A stretch of 64,000 nt of DNA from Clavelina lepadiformis (Eukaryota; Chordata; Ascidiacea; Aplousobranchia; Clavelinidae). Below, piece after piece: positions 51,179 through 60,617 of the stretch. How positions within the stretch are numbered: position 1 is the first letter of the stretch; each line of letters begins with the position of its first letter. Where the stretch lies: assembly GCF_947623445.1 (NCBI RefSeq), contig NC_135248.1:5208977-5272976 (forward strand). The letters run 5' to 3'. The notes below the pieces were generated by a model. It ran no database searches. It saw only the letters and a program-made list of their open reading frames with translations, and was not told where the DNA came from. The translations under genes and the position numbers were made by a program.

Positions 51179-51369
51179 TGTTCTCAGCACTTGGATTTTT
51201 TTTATTATCTCACCAAACCCTTGATTCAAACCTGATCCTTTAGAATGTGTTTGTCATTCTTTTAGGTTTTTTGGATTCTATAGGTCATTAGAAACAACAG
51301 CTTAGAACTTAAGAACCACATTGGGGATAATCACAATTAATATTTGGTTACTATATTTCATCTTCCAAA

Positions 51370-54156
51370 ATGAGCTCTGGCAAAAGAAAGCTTTCATCTT
51401 TTTCAAGCGATGATGAGTCTGATTACACTTGCCAAAAAAAACCAAAACTTACTGCAAATGGTTTTATAGCTGGAAGAGTTGTTGGCCATGGCTCTGATTC
51501 ATACACCAATTTGTTTGATGAGTCAGACCCTGATGAAACACCAACTGCAAGTACCTCACCTGTAATAAAACAAACCAGGATGGCAAAACGGCGGTTTCGC
51601 TTCTTAAGTGATGACAGCACTGAAGAAGAGGAGAACGGTGAAATAAAAGTAATTGATTCTGCCAAAGCAAATAAGTCCAGTGGTGATGATACTGATGATT
51701 ATAGCTGCATTCCCGACACCAATAACAAGGAGTCAAGCAGAGTTGAAAAAAAAAATTTGTCACAATTGAGCAATTCAAGTGAGGATACCGTTGATTATTC
51801 AACCAAAGACATTAACGTTAAGGCAGGAAATTATAATACCGTTGGTGGAAATGTAGCTCAGCTTAGCAGTTCCAGTGATGAAGAATGTGCAGAAGGAACT
51901 CAAACCGCTAATCAGATTTCAAATGTCATGGATTACCAGAAATCAAAAAAGTATATCATTCGTATTCCCAAGGCCAGGGCTGGTCCACGTAGTTCAGTGG
52001 ATTTGTTTAAAAGCAGATCTTCTAGTGCAAACCATGGTTTGTACAATAAAACTACCAAGAAGCACAAAATGAAGAAAAAAAATATGTTTGGCGATTCTCC
52101 ACTGGTTATAAAAGCTGACTACGATGACAATATTGAGGAAAATTATCAGGAAGATGAATTTGCTTCGGTGTCATCTGATGATGATGACGAAGAAAATGTT
52201 ATTAACGAAGAAAAGAAAAAAAAGATTTTGACGTTATTTCAGAATGGTTCACAGGAAGAGCTTTCTCAACTCTCCAAGTGCAGCACAAAAAAAGCCTCTC
52301 TATTGATTAGCCTGCGCCCCTATCATTCATGGGAAAATTTGCTGCTTAAACTGGACGAAACAAAGTCATTAAGGCGTGATTTGATATGGTCGTGTTTGGA
52401 CCTTCTTCGTGAAAGACATACCCTCTGTTCATTGATGGACAAATGCTCACAGATATCGAAAAAGTTACAAGCTGGATTCGACAGAATGAGAGATCAAAAC
52501 AACCAGTCACCGAAAAAATCAAATCGTGACATTGTAGTACAGCAACAACCGCAAAATATTACTGCAAATTTTCAGCTGAAACCATATCAGTTGATTGGTT
52601 TGAACTGGATGGCATTGTTACATCGAAATAAGGTTAATGGAATACTGGCGGATGAAATGGGCCTGGGGAAAACCATACAGACGATTTCTTTTCTTGCCTA
52701 TCTGGCCGACATGAATATCAGTGATGGCCCACATGTTATTGTTGTACCAAGCTCAACAATCGAAAATTGGGTTCGTGAATTTAACATATGGTGTCCTTCA
52801 CAAAGTTTAGTCTTGTACAATGGTTCACAGGTGGAGCGTAAGGCAATTCGCCAGCAACTTCTTAGTGGTAAACTGCACTGCAATGTTGTTTTAACAACCT
52901 ACAATATTGCTGTAAGTGCACCAGAAGATCGCATACTTTTCAAGAAATTCAGTGCATATTACGCAGTGTTTGATGAGGGACACATGTTGAAGAATATGTC
53001 TTCACAACGCTTTCAACATCTGATGAGAATAAATGCAGAGCACCGCCTTCTACTGACAGGGACTCCACTGCAGAATAACTTGCTTGAATTAATGTCACTT
53101 CTTCGTTTTGTGATGCCACATATGTTCAAAGAAACAACATCATCACTAGTCAGTATGTTTACTCATTCTAATAGTGAAAATTCAAGCAGTTTCGCAAAAC
53201 AAAGGATTAATCATGCAAAGCAGATAATGCAGCCTTTCGTTCTTCGAAGACTGAAGAAAGATGTTCTGCATCAGTTGCCGAAGAAAACGGAGACTATCAT
53301 GCATTGTAACTTGAGTCAGAACCAATCTCTTTTATATGATAAAGTTAAGGCCAAGTTTAAAAACCAACTTACCAAGCAGAATATGGCAAAAACTGAACTC
53401 AGAAATGTGTTTATTGAGTTGCGGAAAGTGGCAAACCATCCTCTTTTGCGTCGTGAGCACTACCCAGATAGTAAGTTAAGAAATATGGCAAGACTACTAA
53501 AGAATGATATACGGTACGAAGATTCCAATGAAGCATACATTTTCGAAGACATGCAAGTCATGAGTGATTTTGAGTTGCATAACCTTTGTCTCAGTAGTCG
53601 TGCTATATCTTCGTTTAAGCTGCCGGACAATGTGATTATGGACTCTGGAAAGTTTTTACAGCTTGATCAGTTTCTACCCAAGTACAAGAAAGAAGGTAAG
53701 CGTTTACTGATTTTCAGCCAGTTCACAATGTTGATGGACATTATCGCAGTCTACCTGAAACAACATGACCATAAGTTCCTCAGACTTGACGGACAAACTC
53801 CAGTGAGTGATAGGCTGAACTTGATTGACAATTTTAACAATGACCCTACTTGCTTTGTCTTTTTGCTGTCAACGAAAGCCGGTGGCCTCGGAATTAATTT
53901 AACATCAGCTAGTGTTGTTATCCTTCATGACATAGATTGTAATCCATACAATGATAAACAAGCAGAAGATCGTTGCCATAGAGTTGGACAAACAAAGCCA
54001 GTTGAAGTTGTGAAACTTATTGCAAAGGGAACCATTGAAGAAGACATGTTTAAGTGTGCACAGAATAAACTTCGCCTTGAGAAAGAAATGACTGAGTCAG
54101 GACCGAGTGACAATAACGTGGACGTGGCCGCACTTATTACAGAATGCATGAAGTAA
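51370..54156 (+). CDS. SMARCAD1: SMARCAD1, SNF2-family chromatin remodeler, single exon
   Basis: An uninterrupted 928-residue frame (human is about 1,026). Residues 1 to about 280 are Ser/Asp/Glu/Lys-rich and low in complexity; I cannot recognise the CUE ubiquitin-binding domains with confidence. Residues about 282-380 match the conserved SMARCAD1 segment before the helicase (Leu-Arg-Pro-Tyr...Trp-Glu-Asn-Leu). ATPase lobe 1 carries DEMGLGKT (428-435), DEGH (535-538) and TGTPLQNN. Lobe 2 (from about 776) carries Phe-Ser-Gln-Phe-Thr, STKAGGLGINL and DRCHRVGQT (867-875). The family uses ATP to move or evict nucleosomes in heterochromatin maintenance and DNA-end resection. All SNF2 motifs are intact, so it is likely functional. 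Vertebrate orthologues have many introns; here there are none. An acceptor-like AG about 90 nt upstream (TTCTATAG) could mark a 5' leader splice. Confidence 0.96.
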   Translation: MSSGKRKLSSFSSDDESDYTCQKKPKLTANGFIAGRVVGHGSDSYTNLFDESDPDETPTASTSPVIKQTRMAKRRFRFLSDDSTEEEENGEIKVIDSAKANKSSGDDTDDYSCIPDTNNKESSRVEKKNLSQLSNSSEDTVDYSTKDINVKAGNYNTVGGNVAQLSSSSDEECAEGTQTANQISNVMDYQKSKKYIIRIPKARAGPRSSVDLFKSRSSSANHGLYNKTTKKHKMKKKNMFGDSPLVIKADYDDNIEENYQEDEFASVSSDDDDEENVINEEKKKKILTLFQNGSQEELSQLSKCSTKKASLLISLRPYHSWENLLLKLDETKSLRRDLIWSCLDLLRERHTLCSLMDKCSQISKKLQAGFDRMRDQNNQSPKKSNRDIVVQQQPQNITANFQLKPYQLIGLNWMALLHRNKVNGILADEMGLGKTIQTISFLAYLADMNISDGPHVIVVPSSTIENWVREFNIWCPSQSLVLYNGSQVERKAIRQQLLSGKLHCNVVLTTYNIAVSAPEDRILFKKFSAYYAVFDEGHMLKNMSSQRFQHLMRINAEHRLLLTGTPLQNNLLELMSLLRFVMPHMFKETTSSLVSMFTHSNSENSSSFAKQRINHAKQIMQPFVLRRLKKDVLHQLPKKTETIMHCNLSQNQSLLYDKVKAKFKNQLTKQNMAKTELRNVFIELRKVANHPLLRREHYPDSKLRNMARLLKNDIRYEDSNEAYIFEDMQVMSDFELHNLCLSSRAISSFKLPDNVIMDSGKFLQLDQFLPKYKKEGKRLLIFSQFTMLMDIIAVYLKQHDHKFLRLDGQTPVSDRLNLIDNFNNDPTCFVFLLSTKAGGLGINLTSASVVILHDIDCNPYNDKQAEDRCHRVGQTKPVEVVKLIAKGTIEEDMFKCAQNKLRLEKEMTESGPSDNNVDVAALITECMK

Positions 54157-54160
54157 TAAA
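54155..54160 (+). terminator. AATAAA overlapping the SMARCAD1 stop codon
   Basis: The hexamer shares its first two bases with the TAA stop (54154-54156). A second AATAAA at 54360-54365 would give a more usual 3' UTR of about 220 nt. Which one is used cannot be told from sequence. Confidence 0.4.
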
Positions 54161-55480
54161 TTTCATATAGCCATGTTCTGTAGGTTTTGTTGCGTATATG
54201 TATGTTGTTCCTGCATACTTGCAATAATCGTCTTGTTGTGCTGAAAAGTACTTGTAGAGTTGTGGTTAACAGCAGCTTGTGTTTAACTATATTAGTTAAC
54301 TTGCTATTTTAAGCTTAGCCTCGAGTGAATAACACATGTTTATAGATATTTTTTTGGCAAATAAACTTCCAATACAGAAAATGTTGAAGCTAATGTGGCC
54401 AAATTAGACTATCTAAAACTGGAATCTAACTAAATCAGAAAATAAAATCTTAGGATTAACCAACACTGGAACAACAAAAAGAAACTTTAGAAACCAAATC
54501 ATGTTTAGGTTGTGAAATTTAATGTTGTTATTTTCCCAACTGGGAAAATCTATTATGATTATTTTTCTGTAAATTCCATGTAATGTTTTTCCAGTTTGGT
54601 AATTTGGTTTAATATTCATTTTGATAATTCTATTTTGTCATTTTCCATTTTGGTAAGTTTCGTTTTTGGTTGTTTCAATTCTATTAAATTCCTGGGTGTG
54701 TTATTTTAAGGTCCCCGTTTTTAATGCACCCCTGCAAAGTATTGTTATACTGTATAGTGTACATACATGCTTTATTGCATATGCTCTGGCACTGCCATTT
54801 TTCTGGATTATTATTATTGTGAAGTAAACCTACTCAAGTTTTTGCCGCCTTTAGTGGCCTTGATATGCTGTGACTGGCAAGAATGTTTATGCTGAACTTT
54901 TCAAATAATTTTCAATTAATTGTAAAAGTAGGATGTTGTATGATACAACTATTATTTAATATGATTTAAGCAATAGGCATGTTAAAAATACTCTTAACAT
55001 GTTCTTATTTTGCTGTAAAAGTTTATTGTACTTGCCAGGCTATATTTACTTACCGACAATGTATTTAACACTCGTATGTACATTTGTAAAATTTGTTTCT
55101 TGATGTGTTCATTACAGTTTGCATAACACATGTCGATGAAGGCTTTCACCGATTGTTTTCTTGTTAGTTACGTTTGAGTAAATTTTTCTTATTTATGTCT
55201 TTGTTTGTATGTATAAGTTTATTTCAAAAACGATTTGAGAACTTAATCATCATATTGAGCAAAGTTTACGTTATATGTAAAGTTTTTTTGCTTATTCTGT
55301 TTTCTTTATGTGTATATGTATTAGGCAATAAACTAGAATTTTTACTGGGGATTTGCTTTTGAATTTCTTTTTATAGAGTATGTAATACATCAATTTACTT
55401 CATCTAGGTAATATGGTAACATGATAAGTATCTCACTCGTTTTATTCATCATACCCATGTTTGCTTATCGCTTAAAATGT
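54157..55480. other. Spacer between SMARCAD1 and MED22
   Basis: AT-rich, with no repeat or exon recognised. It holds the SMARCAD1 3' UTR and, unless the two genes share a transcript, the MED22 promoter. Confidence 0.45.
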
Positions 55481-55500
55481 TTCTTTTTTTACTTTTACAG
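55481..55500 (+). promoter_or_regulatory. Strong splice-acceptor sequence upstream of MED22
   Basis: A run of pyrimidines ends in TTTTACAG, 46 nt before the MED22 ATG. No coding sequence precedes it. It would suit either a 5' UTR intron or addition of a spliced leader. Which one is not decidable from DNA. Confidence 0.55.
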
Positions 55501-55546
55501 ATACTGAGATGAGTTTATAAGTTTAAGTAAAGTTACTTGAAAACTC

Positions 55547-55987
55547 ATGGCTGCAAACATATCAACATCAAAGCAAGCTCTATCTCAACAAAATCTACTA
55601 AAGTCATATAATAAAAGGCTTCAAGATGACATTCGAGCAATGATAGAAAATTTTTCAGAAATTATCAAATCAGTAAAAATTGATGACAATCAACAGGTGA
55701 ACCGTATCACACAGAGTAATTATGACACATACCAAGTGCAAGTTAGAGCGGCGAACATAGTTCGAGCTGGGGAATCACTTCTTAAACTAATTTCTGACTT
55801 GAAAACATTTGTCATTCTCAATGACTTTCCGAGCATAAATCAACTTGTTGATGATGAAAACACCGCTCTACACAATTTATCGAGCAAATGGAAAGATGAA
55901 TTGACAAGGCTGAAGGACCATTTTGCAATTGCATTACATGAACTTGAAAATGAACAATCTATGTCAATAAGGCCAAATGTTACATAA
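55547..55987 (+). CDS. MED22: MED22 (Mediator head subunit, Surf5 family), single exon
   Basis: 146 residues. Residues 18-110 closely follow MED22: Leu-Leu-Lys-Ser-Tyr-Asn-Lys-Arg-Leu-Gln-Asp-Asp-Ile, Glu-Ile-Ile-Lys, Val-Arg-Ala-Ala-Asn-Ile-Val-Arg-Ala-Gly-Glu-Ser-Leu, and Asp-Leu-Lys...Leu-Asn-Asp-Phe-Pro-Ser. MED22 pairs with MED11 in the head module of Mediator and helps recruit RNA polymerase II and TFIIH. The fold is helical, as the even heptad pattern suggests. The length equals the short core form; the human long isoform has a disordered tail absent here. The gene has no introns, unlike vertebrate MED22. The start is the first ATG after the acceptor at 55500 and agrees with the family N-terminus. 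Confidence 0.94.
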   Translation: MAANISTSKQALSQQNLLKSYNKRLQDDIRAMIENFSEIIKSVKIDDNQQVNRITQSNYDTYQVQVRAANIVRAGESLLKLISDLKTFVILNDFPSINQLVDDENTALHNLSSKWKDELTRLKDHFAIALHELENEQSMSIRPNVT

Positions 55988-56201
55988 TTGTTTTCTTTTA
56001 CATAATGTTGTGTCAAATAGAAAGCTCATAGTTTTGAAACAAAAGTCGTGCAATTGACGACACATCAAAAGCCGATAAAAGGTGACCATTCAATATTGCT
56101 CAAGGAGCATTGTCAGAACGAATATGTAATAATTGCTGTGTTCTAACATACTTTATCTTTCATCTCAGCTCAATTCACACAGGACATTTTTATTATTATT
56201 A

Positions 56202-56868
56202 GGGCGATTATTTTTTGACTTGTCCAAAAAAGTCAAAAATTTGTCAAATTTATAGCGTTAGGTCAAAAATTGTCAAAATATTTTACAAAGTCAAAATTTT
56301 TACAAACTGCATTGTCATGGTGTCGTAGAGGTTTCACTGTCAGTGAACTTTTCATTTTACACATTGTATCCTACTTTATACTGTTGTAAATGGCCCATTG
56401 TCTACTTATTGTGAATCATAAACCATTGAGATAAATAATTAGGTTGATATGGTGTGATGCTCAACACACCTCAAAACGTGTAAAATATTTGGCAGGTCCT
56501 AAGTCATTTTGCGGCAGCTGTAGGTTAAGTGCAGCTCTTGCTTCGGTTTTGCTTTACATACTTCATGTATCTTTAGTTTAGTGTATTGAACAGTATTTGT
56601 TGTGTCTTAGCTGCAGTTTTTTGGCAGTGATTTGTAATTAATGAATTACAATTAGCTCATTTCCCTTTTCAGAATAGGCTAGGTCTGTGTTCAGATTTTT
56701 GTCCTTCTGTTAGACTACAATAAATTTTAAATTTTTGTACAATAATGCGCAATTAACTACTTGAGTTCTTCATACGTCAAAATTTGTCAAAAAAAAAGTT
56801 TTTTAATGTCAAAATTTTCAATTTTTAGGTCAAAATTTTTCGTTTTTTAGGTCAAAAAATAATCGGCC
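56202..56868. mobile_element. 667-bp MITE with GTCAAAA-rich arms between MED22 and KLHDC4
   Basis: It starts GGGCGATTATTTTTTGAC and ends with the complement GTCAAAAAATAATCGGCC (one mismatch), with TA on both outer sides. Inside each end the motif GTCAAAA / GTCAAAATTT is repeated several times. The middle is unique AT-rich sequence without a frame. It includes the only canonical AATAAA after MED22 (56719-56724). Confidence 0.8.
56719..56724 (+). terminator. Candidate poly(A) signal for MED22, inside the MITE
   Basis: No AATAAA is seen in the 214 bp between the MED22 stop and the MITE. This is the first. A non-canonical signal closer to the stop is possible. Confidence 0.3.
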
Positions 56869-57055
56869 TACTTATTATATATACTGTACAGTATATATAT
56901 GTATACTGTTAAGATAATTATGCAGTACGTGTTATTTAAGTAAGTAACATGCAATATTCACTGCCATTACTTTATAAATAATAATGACATGTTATAGTTT
57001 ATTGTTTTTGATCGGAATGTAGGGAAAAATTGGTTGCTAACATTTCCAAAAAAAT

Positions 57056-58624
57056 ATGGGCAAGAAGGGAAAAAAAGAGAAGGGTCGTGGAGCGGAGAAA
57101 ACTGCTCAAAAGATGGCGAAAAAGGATCAAAAGGGTGAGGGCATGGAAGACCTAGAAGCTTTGATTGCGGAATTTCGAGCGGCTGATGAAAAAAGGACAA
57201 AGTTTAATGAAGAAAAATGCAACCGCCCATCTCCTCGTTGTAACATGACTGTCACTGCTCATCCAGACAAAGATGAACTGATAGTTTTTGGTGGTGAGTA
57301 CTTCAACGGTTCAAAAACGCACATCTACAATGATGTTTTTGTATATAACATCAAAAAGGATGAATGGAGCAAGTATTTTATCCCGAACCCTCCTCCGCCT
57401 AGATGTGCGCATCAGGCAGTCGCTGTGTCCAAAGATGGAGGACAACTTTGGATTTTTGGGGGCGAGTTTTCTTCACCTAACAATACACAGTTTTATCACT
57501 ATAAAGATCTCTGGGTGCTACATCTAAAGGAACACAAATGGGAGCAAATTAAGGCACCCGGTGGACCATCGCAGCGTAGTGGACATAGAATGATTGCTCA
57601 TAAAAAGTCGATATATTTGTTTGGTGGCTTTCATGAAAGCCATTCGAATTTTTCCTATTTTAATGACAGTTACCTATTTAGTTTGTCTAGTTACACCTGG
57701 ACAAAACTATCTTTATCTGGTACCGGTCCATCACCAAGGTCAGCATGCCAGTTGGCGGTCACACCTAATGGTATATTGGTTGTTGGTGGCTATTCTAAAG
57801 TCCGAGTGAAAAGAGATGTTGAAAAAGGCACACCGCATATGGATATGTTCCTCATGTCTGAAGAAGCAGATTCAAAATGGAAATGGACAAAAATCAAAGA
57901 TTCAGGCGCTAAACCATGGCCTAGATCAGGATTTTCATTTGCTCAAATGTCACCTACAAGAGCAGTGATGTTCGGAGGAGTCAGTGATGATGATGAGGAG
58001 GAAGATCTTTTGAGCTTCTTTTACAACTCCCTATCATGTTTAGATCTTATTTCTTATAGGTGGTTTCCGATGGACCTGAGAAAGTCGAAAGCACACAAAA
58101 AGAAAGTGGAGGAAATGAAAGACTGTGATGCTGGGGAAATACCGATGGAAACAGATGATTCTCAAGCTGAAGCAACTACATCTTCTATGTATGTTTTACC
58201 ATGCGGGAGAATGAATGCTGTGGCAGCAGTCAAGCGAGGTACAATGTTTGTCTATGGTGGCATATTTGAAGAAGATGAAAAGCAGATTACTTTAAATGAT
58301 TTGTGGAGCATTGACTTGAAGAAGATGGATGTCTGGAAGCAACTCATCGAAGCTGATGATACAAGCACTGATTGGTGTGAAGAAAATGTTTCCGGATCAT
58401 CAAGTGATGAAGATGAAGGACACAGTAAAACATCACGGATGAGCCCACTTGATGATCATCCTCCTGTGGAAAGTGGTCAGTTGTTTGAAAATTACTGGCA
58501 TGAAGCTAAGGAGCACTGGTTGGAAGTCGCCAGCAGTCAAGCTAAGGAGGAAGACAGGGCAGACGATATACGAAGTAACGCTCAGAAGCTTGCGAGTGCA
58601 TACTTTGATAATACGTCAAAATAA
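57056..58624 (+). CDS. KLHDC4: KLHDC4, kelch-repeat protein, single exon
   Basis: 522 residues with the family's lysine-rich start (Met-Gly-Lys-Lys-Gly-Lys-Lys-Glu-Lys...Gly-Arg-Gly-Ala-Glu-Lys-Thr), then Asp-Leu-Glu-Ala-Leu-Ile-Ala. Kelch blades with double glycines are at about residues 79-80 (FGGEYFNG), 133-134, 187, 242, 307 and 400, predicting a beta-propeller. A Lys- and acid-rich insert (about 343-380) precedes the last blade. The C-terminus is acidic, then conserved (Tyr-Trp...Ala). The function of KLHDC4 is poorly known; orthologues are found across eukaryotes. The start at 57056 is the first ATG and gives the typical KLHDC4 N-terminus. It is the third intronless gene in a row on this strand. 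Confidence 0.95.
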   Translation: MGKKGKKEKGRGAEKTAQKMAKKDQKGEGMEDLEALIAEFRAADEKRTKFNEEKCNRPSPRCNMTVTAHPDKDELIVFGGEYFNGSKTHIYNDVFVYNIKKDEWSKYFIPNPPPPRCAHQAVAVSKDGGQLWIFGGEFSSPNNTQFYHYKDLWVLHLKEHKWEQIKAPGGPSQRSGHRMIAHKKSIYLFGGFHESHSNFSYFNDSYLFSLSSYTWTKLSLSGTGPSPRSACQLAVTPNGILVVGGYSKVRVKRDVEKGTPHMDMFLMSEEADSKWKWTKIKDSGAKPWPRSGFSFAQMSPTRAVMFGGVSDDDEEEDLLSFFYNSLSCLDLISYRWFPMDLRKSKAHKKKVEEMKDCDAGEIPMETDDSQAEATTSSMYVLPCGRMNAVAAVKRGTMFVYGGIFEEDEKQITLNDLWSIDLKKMDVWKQLIEADDTSTDWCEENVSGSSSDEDEGHSKTSRMSPLDDHPPVESGQLFENYWHEAKEHWLEVASSQAKEEDRADDIRSNAQKLASAYFDNTSK

Positions 58625-58638
58625 AACAGAATCGGCAT

Positions 58639-58644
58639 AATAAA
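58639..58644 (+). terminator. Poly(A) signal of KLHDC4
   Basis: AATAAA lies 14 bp after the stop; another lies about 100 bp further on. Confidence 0.5.
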
Positions 58645-59514
58645 CTGACGCCAAGTTGAGTTGCACTGATACTACTTACTGGTAAAATAATTACTTACAC
58701 ATCTTTGTTTAATTTAGACCCTACTGCCATAACAAGCTTGTAATAAAATAGTGTAAAATTATAAGTACAGGTTCCAGTTTTCTTGTGTTTATCAGCTAGT
58801 CAAGTACTAAAATGATAATAGGTCTACTCAGCAATTTGGATCGAGGATCTTCTTTGGAATTGAACCCACGTAAAATTTACATGTCCGAACTCAATTGAGA
58901 GTTTCATCCAATATTAGTATAGTTATAAGATAAAATGTAACTAATGTCAAAACCCAATAAAAAGGGTCACTGTCAAAAGATGCGCAAGGCTGCAGTACAG
59001 TGGTACCAGTTTTATTCAGTTTTTATTATGCTGCAACCCAATGGATGTTGTGATGACGTAGTAAGCTATTGTGACGATTACGTCACGACTCACGAGTTGT
59101 TTTCGAGATGTTTGAAATTTAATTTGGAATCTTGCAATTCAGTTGTTTACCAGACTTGAGTTTTCCTTAATGACGTCAGATAAATTACCTCGATTGAACT
59201 GGTACAATGATTGGTAAACACATACGTTTGAAGTCAACAACACGATGAACAGAAGAAGGATTTATGCATCACAAAGAAGTTACGTCACCATATAAACGAT
59301 GCATTCCATTCTCAAGAGAGACATAGAGGAGAAATGAAAAGTTAATTTTATACCGTAAAACAAATGTATTCAAAGCAAAACGTCATTACTACGATCGGGC
59401 GACTGGAAGTTATAAATAAAAAGTGTATTCTGTTTGCTGCTGTTGTGTTTATTTCCTTGCAGGCGATTAAATTCAATAAGTAAGTGTGCGCTAAATTGCA
59501 TTTACATATTGATG
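58645..59514. other. Spacer before the LTR retrotransposon
   Basis: No exon seen. On the minus strand at about 58835-58920 there is an A-box-like CTCAATTGAG and a good B box (GGTTCAATTCC) in the spacing of a tRNA. The stems do not close, so at most it is an old tRNA-derived SINE. Confidence 0.4.
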
Positions 59515-60244
59515 TGTGGCGGCCTGGGTGGCTTTTGTAATACCATTACGTCATTCTTGGAAATGTGTTTTCCAGTTAACAATTGGAGTTTTTAAACTTT
59601 CAGTTCCGCCACATCATTCTTGGAAATGTGTTTTCCAGTTACTTATTTGAGTTAATGAACTAGCTTTCATAAACACTGCAATTACCGTTGGTATATTTGT
59701 AAACTTGCTACAAATAATTTCGTGTGAAAGCTCCTTATTTGTACGTTGCCAAGTCGCTTCCAAGAAACTGCAAACGCACTGTTTTTCTCGTTCACACGCT
59801 TTGAAATGTTCATGCTTTTTTTGTCATATATTTCCGGCACATCGCACAATGTTTTATAAGCTCGAACTTCTGTGCAAGATGGCGCAGACGTAAAGTTATA
59901 GACAGATGTAATACCGTACTACGGTAGTCGTGGTGATTGCAAATCAATAGACATCTTAATAGCAGTGGTTTTGCTATACTTCTGGTTATGCGTAATATTG
60001 AGAAAGTGTACAGCACCTACAATAAAAGCCTTTTCTGGTAAACTGTATTTGTTATAAAATAATAAGAAAGTTCGGCTGTCAATAAGGTTAGAGAATTCTA
60101 ACCGCACGCAACAATAGAGTCAGATATTAATGTAGTAGGTTAACTAAAGTCAATAACGTAAGATAAGATCGATAAACTCTGCATCTGCATCTGTCGGCAT
60201 CAACCTATGCATTCCAACATCCTAAAACGACACCAACCTCTACA
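59515..60244 (+). repeat. 5' LTR (730 bp)
   Basis: Starts TGTGGCGGC, ends CCTCTACA. It is homologous to the solo LTR at 24079-24863, which fixes both ends. AATAAA is at 60021-60026. A block with CATTCTTGGAAATGTGTTTTC is duplicated in direct orientation within the first 130 bp. The second copy in the solo LTR is diverged. Confidence 0.93.
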
Positions 60245-60245
60245 T

Positions 60246-60366
60246 TTCTGGTGACAACCCGATGTTCCGACATTTCTAGTGACGACCGACGTTCTGGTGA
60301 CAACCCGACGTTCTAATAACCACCGACATTCTAGTGACCACCAACGTTCTTGTGTCAAAAACGACG
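60246..60366 (+). promoter_or_regulatory. Primer-binding region: tandem array of tRNA-Trp-like units
   Basis: Starting 1 nt after the LTR, units of 18-19 bp with consensus TTCTGGTGACMACCGACG occur at 60246-60264, 60274-60291, 60292-60310, 60311-60328 and 60329-60346. A sixth, diverged one is at 60347-60366. TGGTGAC..CCCGACG is the complement of a tRNA-Trp 3' end apart from an AA insertion, and CsRn1 elements are known to prime with tRNA-Trp. The unit next to the LTR (TGG at 60249) should be the working primer site. Confidence 0.6.
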
Positions 60367-60617
60367 CGTTCCAATCCTCACAGCCGTTCTTCACTGGTAA
60401 GTGGATTTTTCACTTTTTTATACAACTAGTTGCAACCATAGCTTGTAATGCATGCTCATCGACTTGTACCTTATTAACTTAGCTTAGGCTATTCTTATTG
60501 TGCTGCATTGTGCTGCAGTTTGAAATAAAAGTTTTCTTGTTGTAAAATATTTTTTGGTTCAATTGTGAACAATTTTTGCGGTGCGCCGCCTAAAACATTT
60601 TTTATCGGTTTTGATAA

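Larger units (their letters stand above)
47111..51369. other. Spacer between divergent THOC6 and SMARCAD1
   Basis: Both genes are transcribed away from this 4.2-kb region, so it holds both promoters. I see hAT-like debris around 47450-47990 (including a GCGGCTCGTGAGC stretch), a dispersed 55-bp motif, a SINE-like stretch at 48134-48215, and a small tandem repeat at 51115-51178. No exon was recognised. Confidence 0.5.

Noticed and set aside
58835..58920. tRNA gene on the minus strand
   Set aside because: A- and B-box-like sequences are present, but the acceptor and anticodon stems do not pair. At most a SINE relic.
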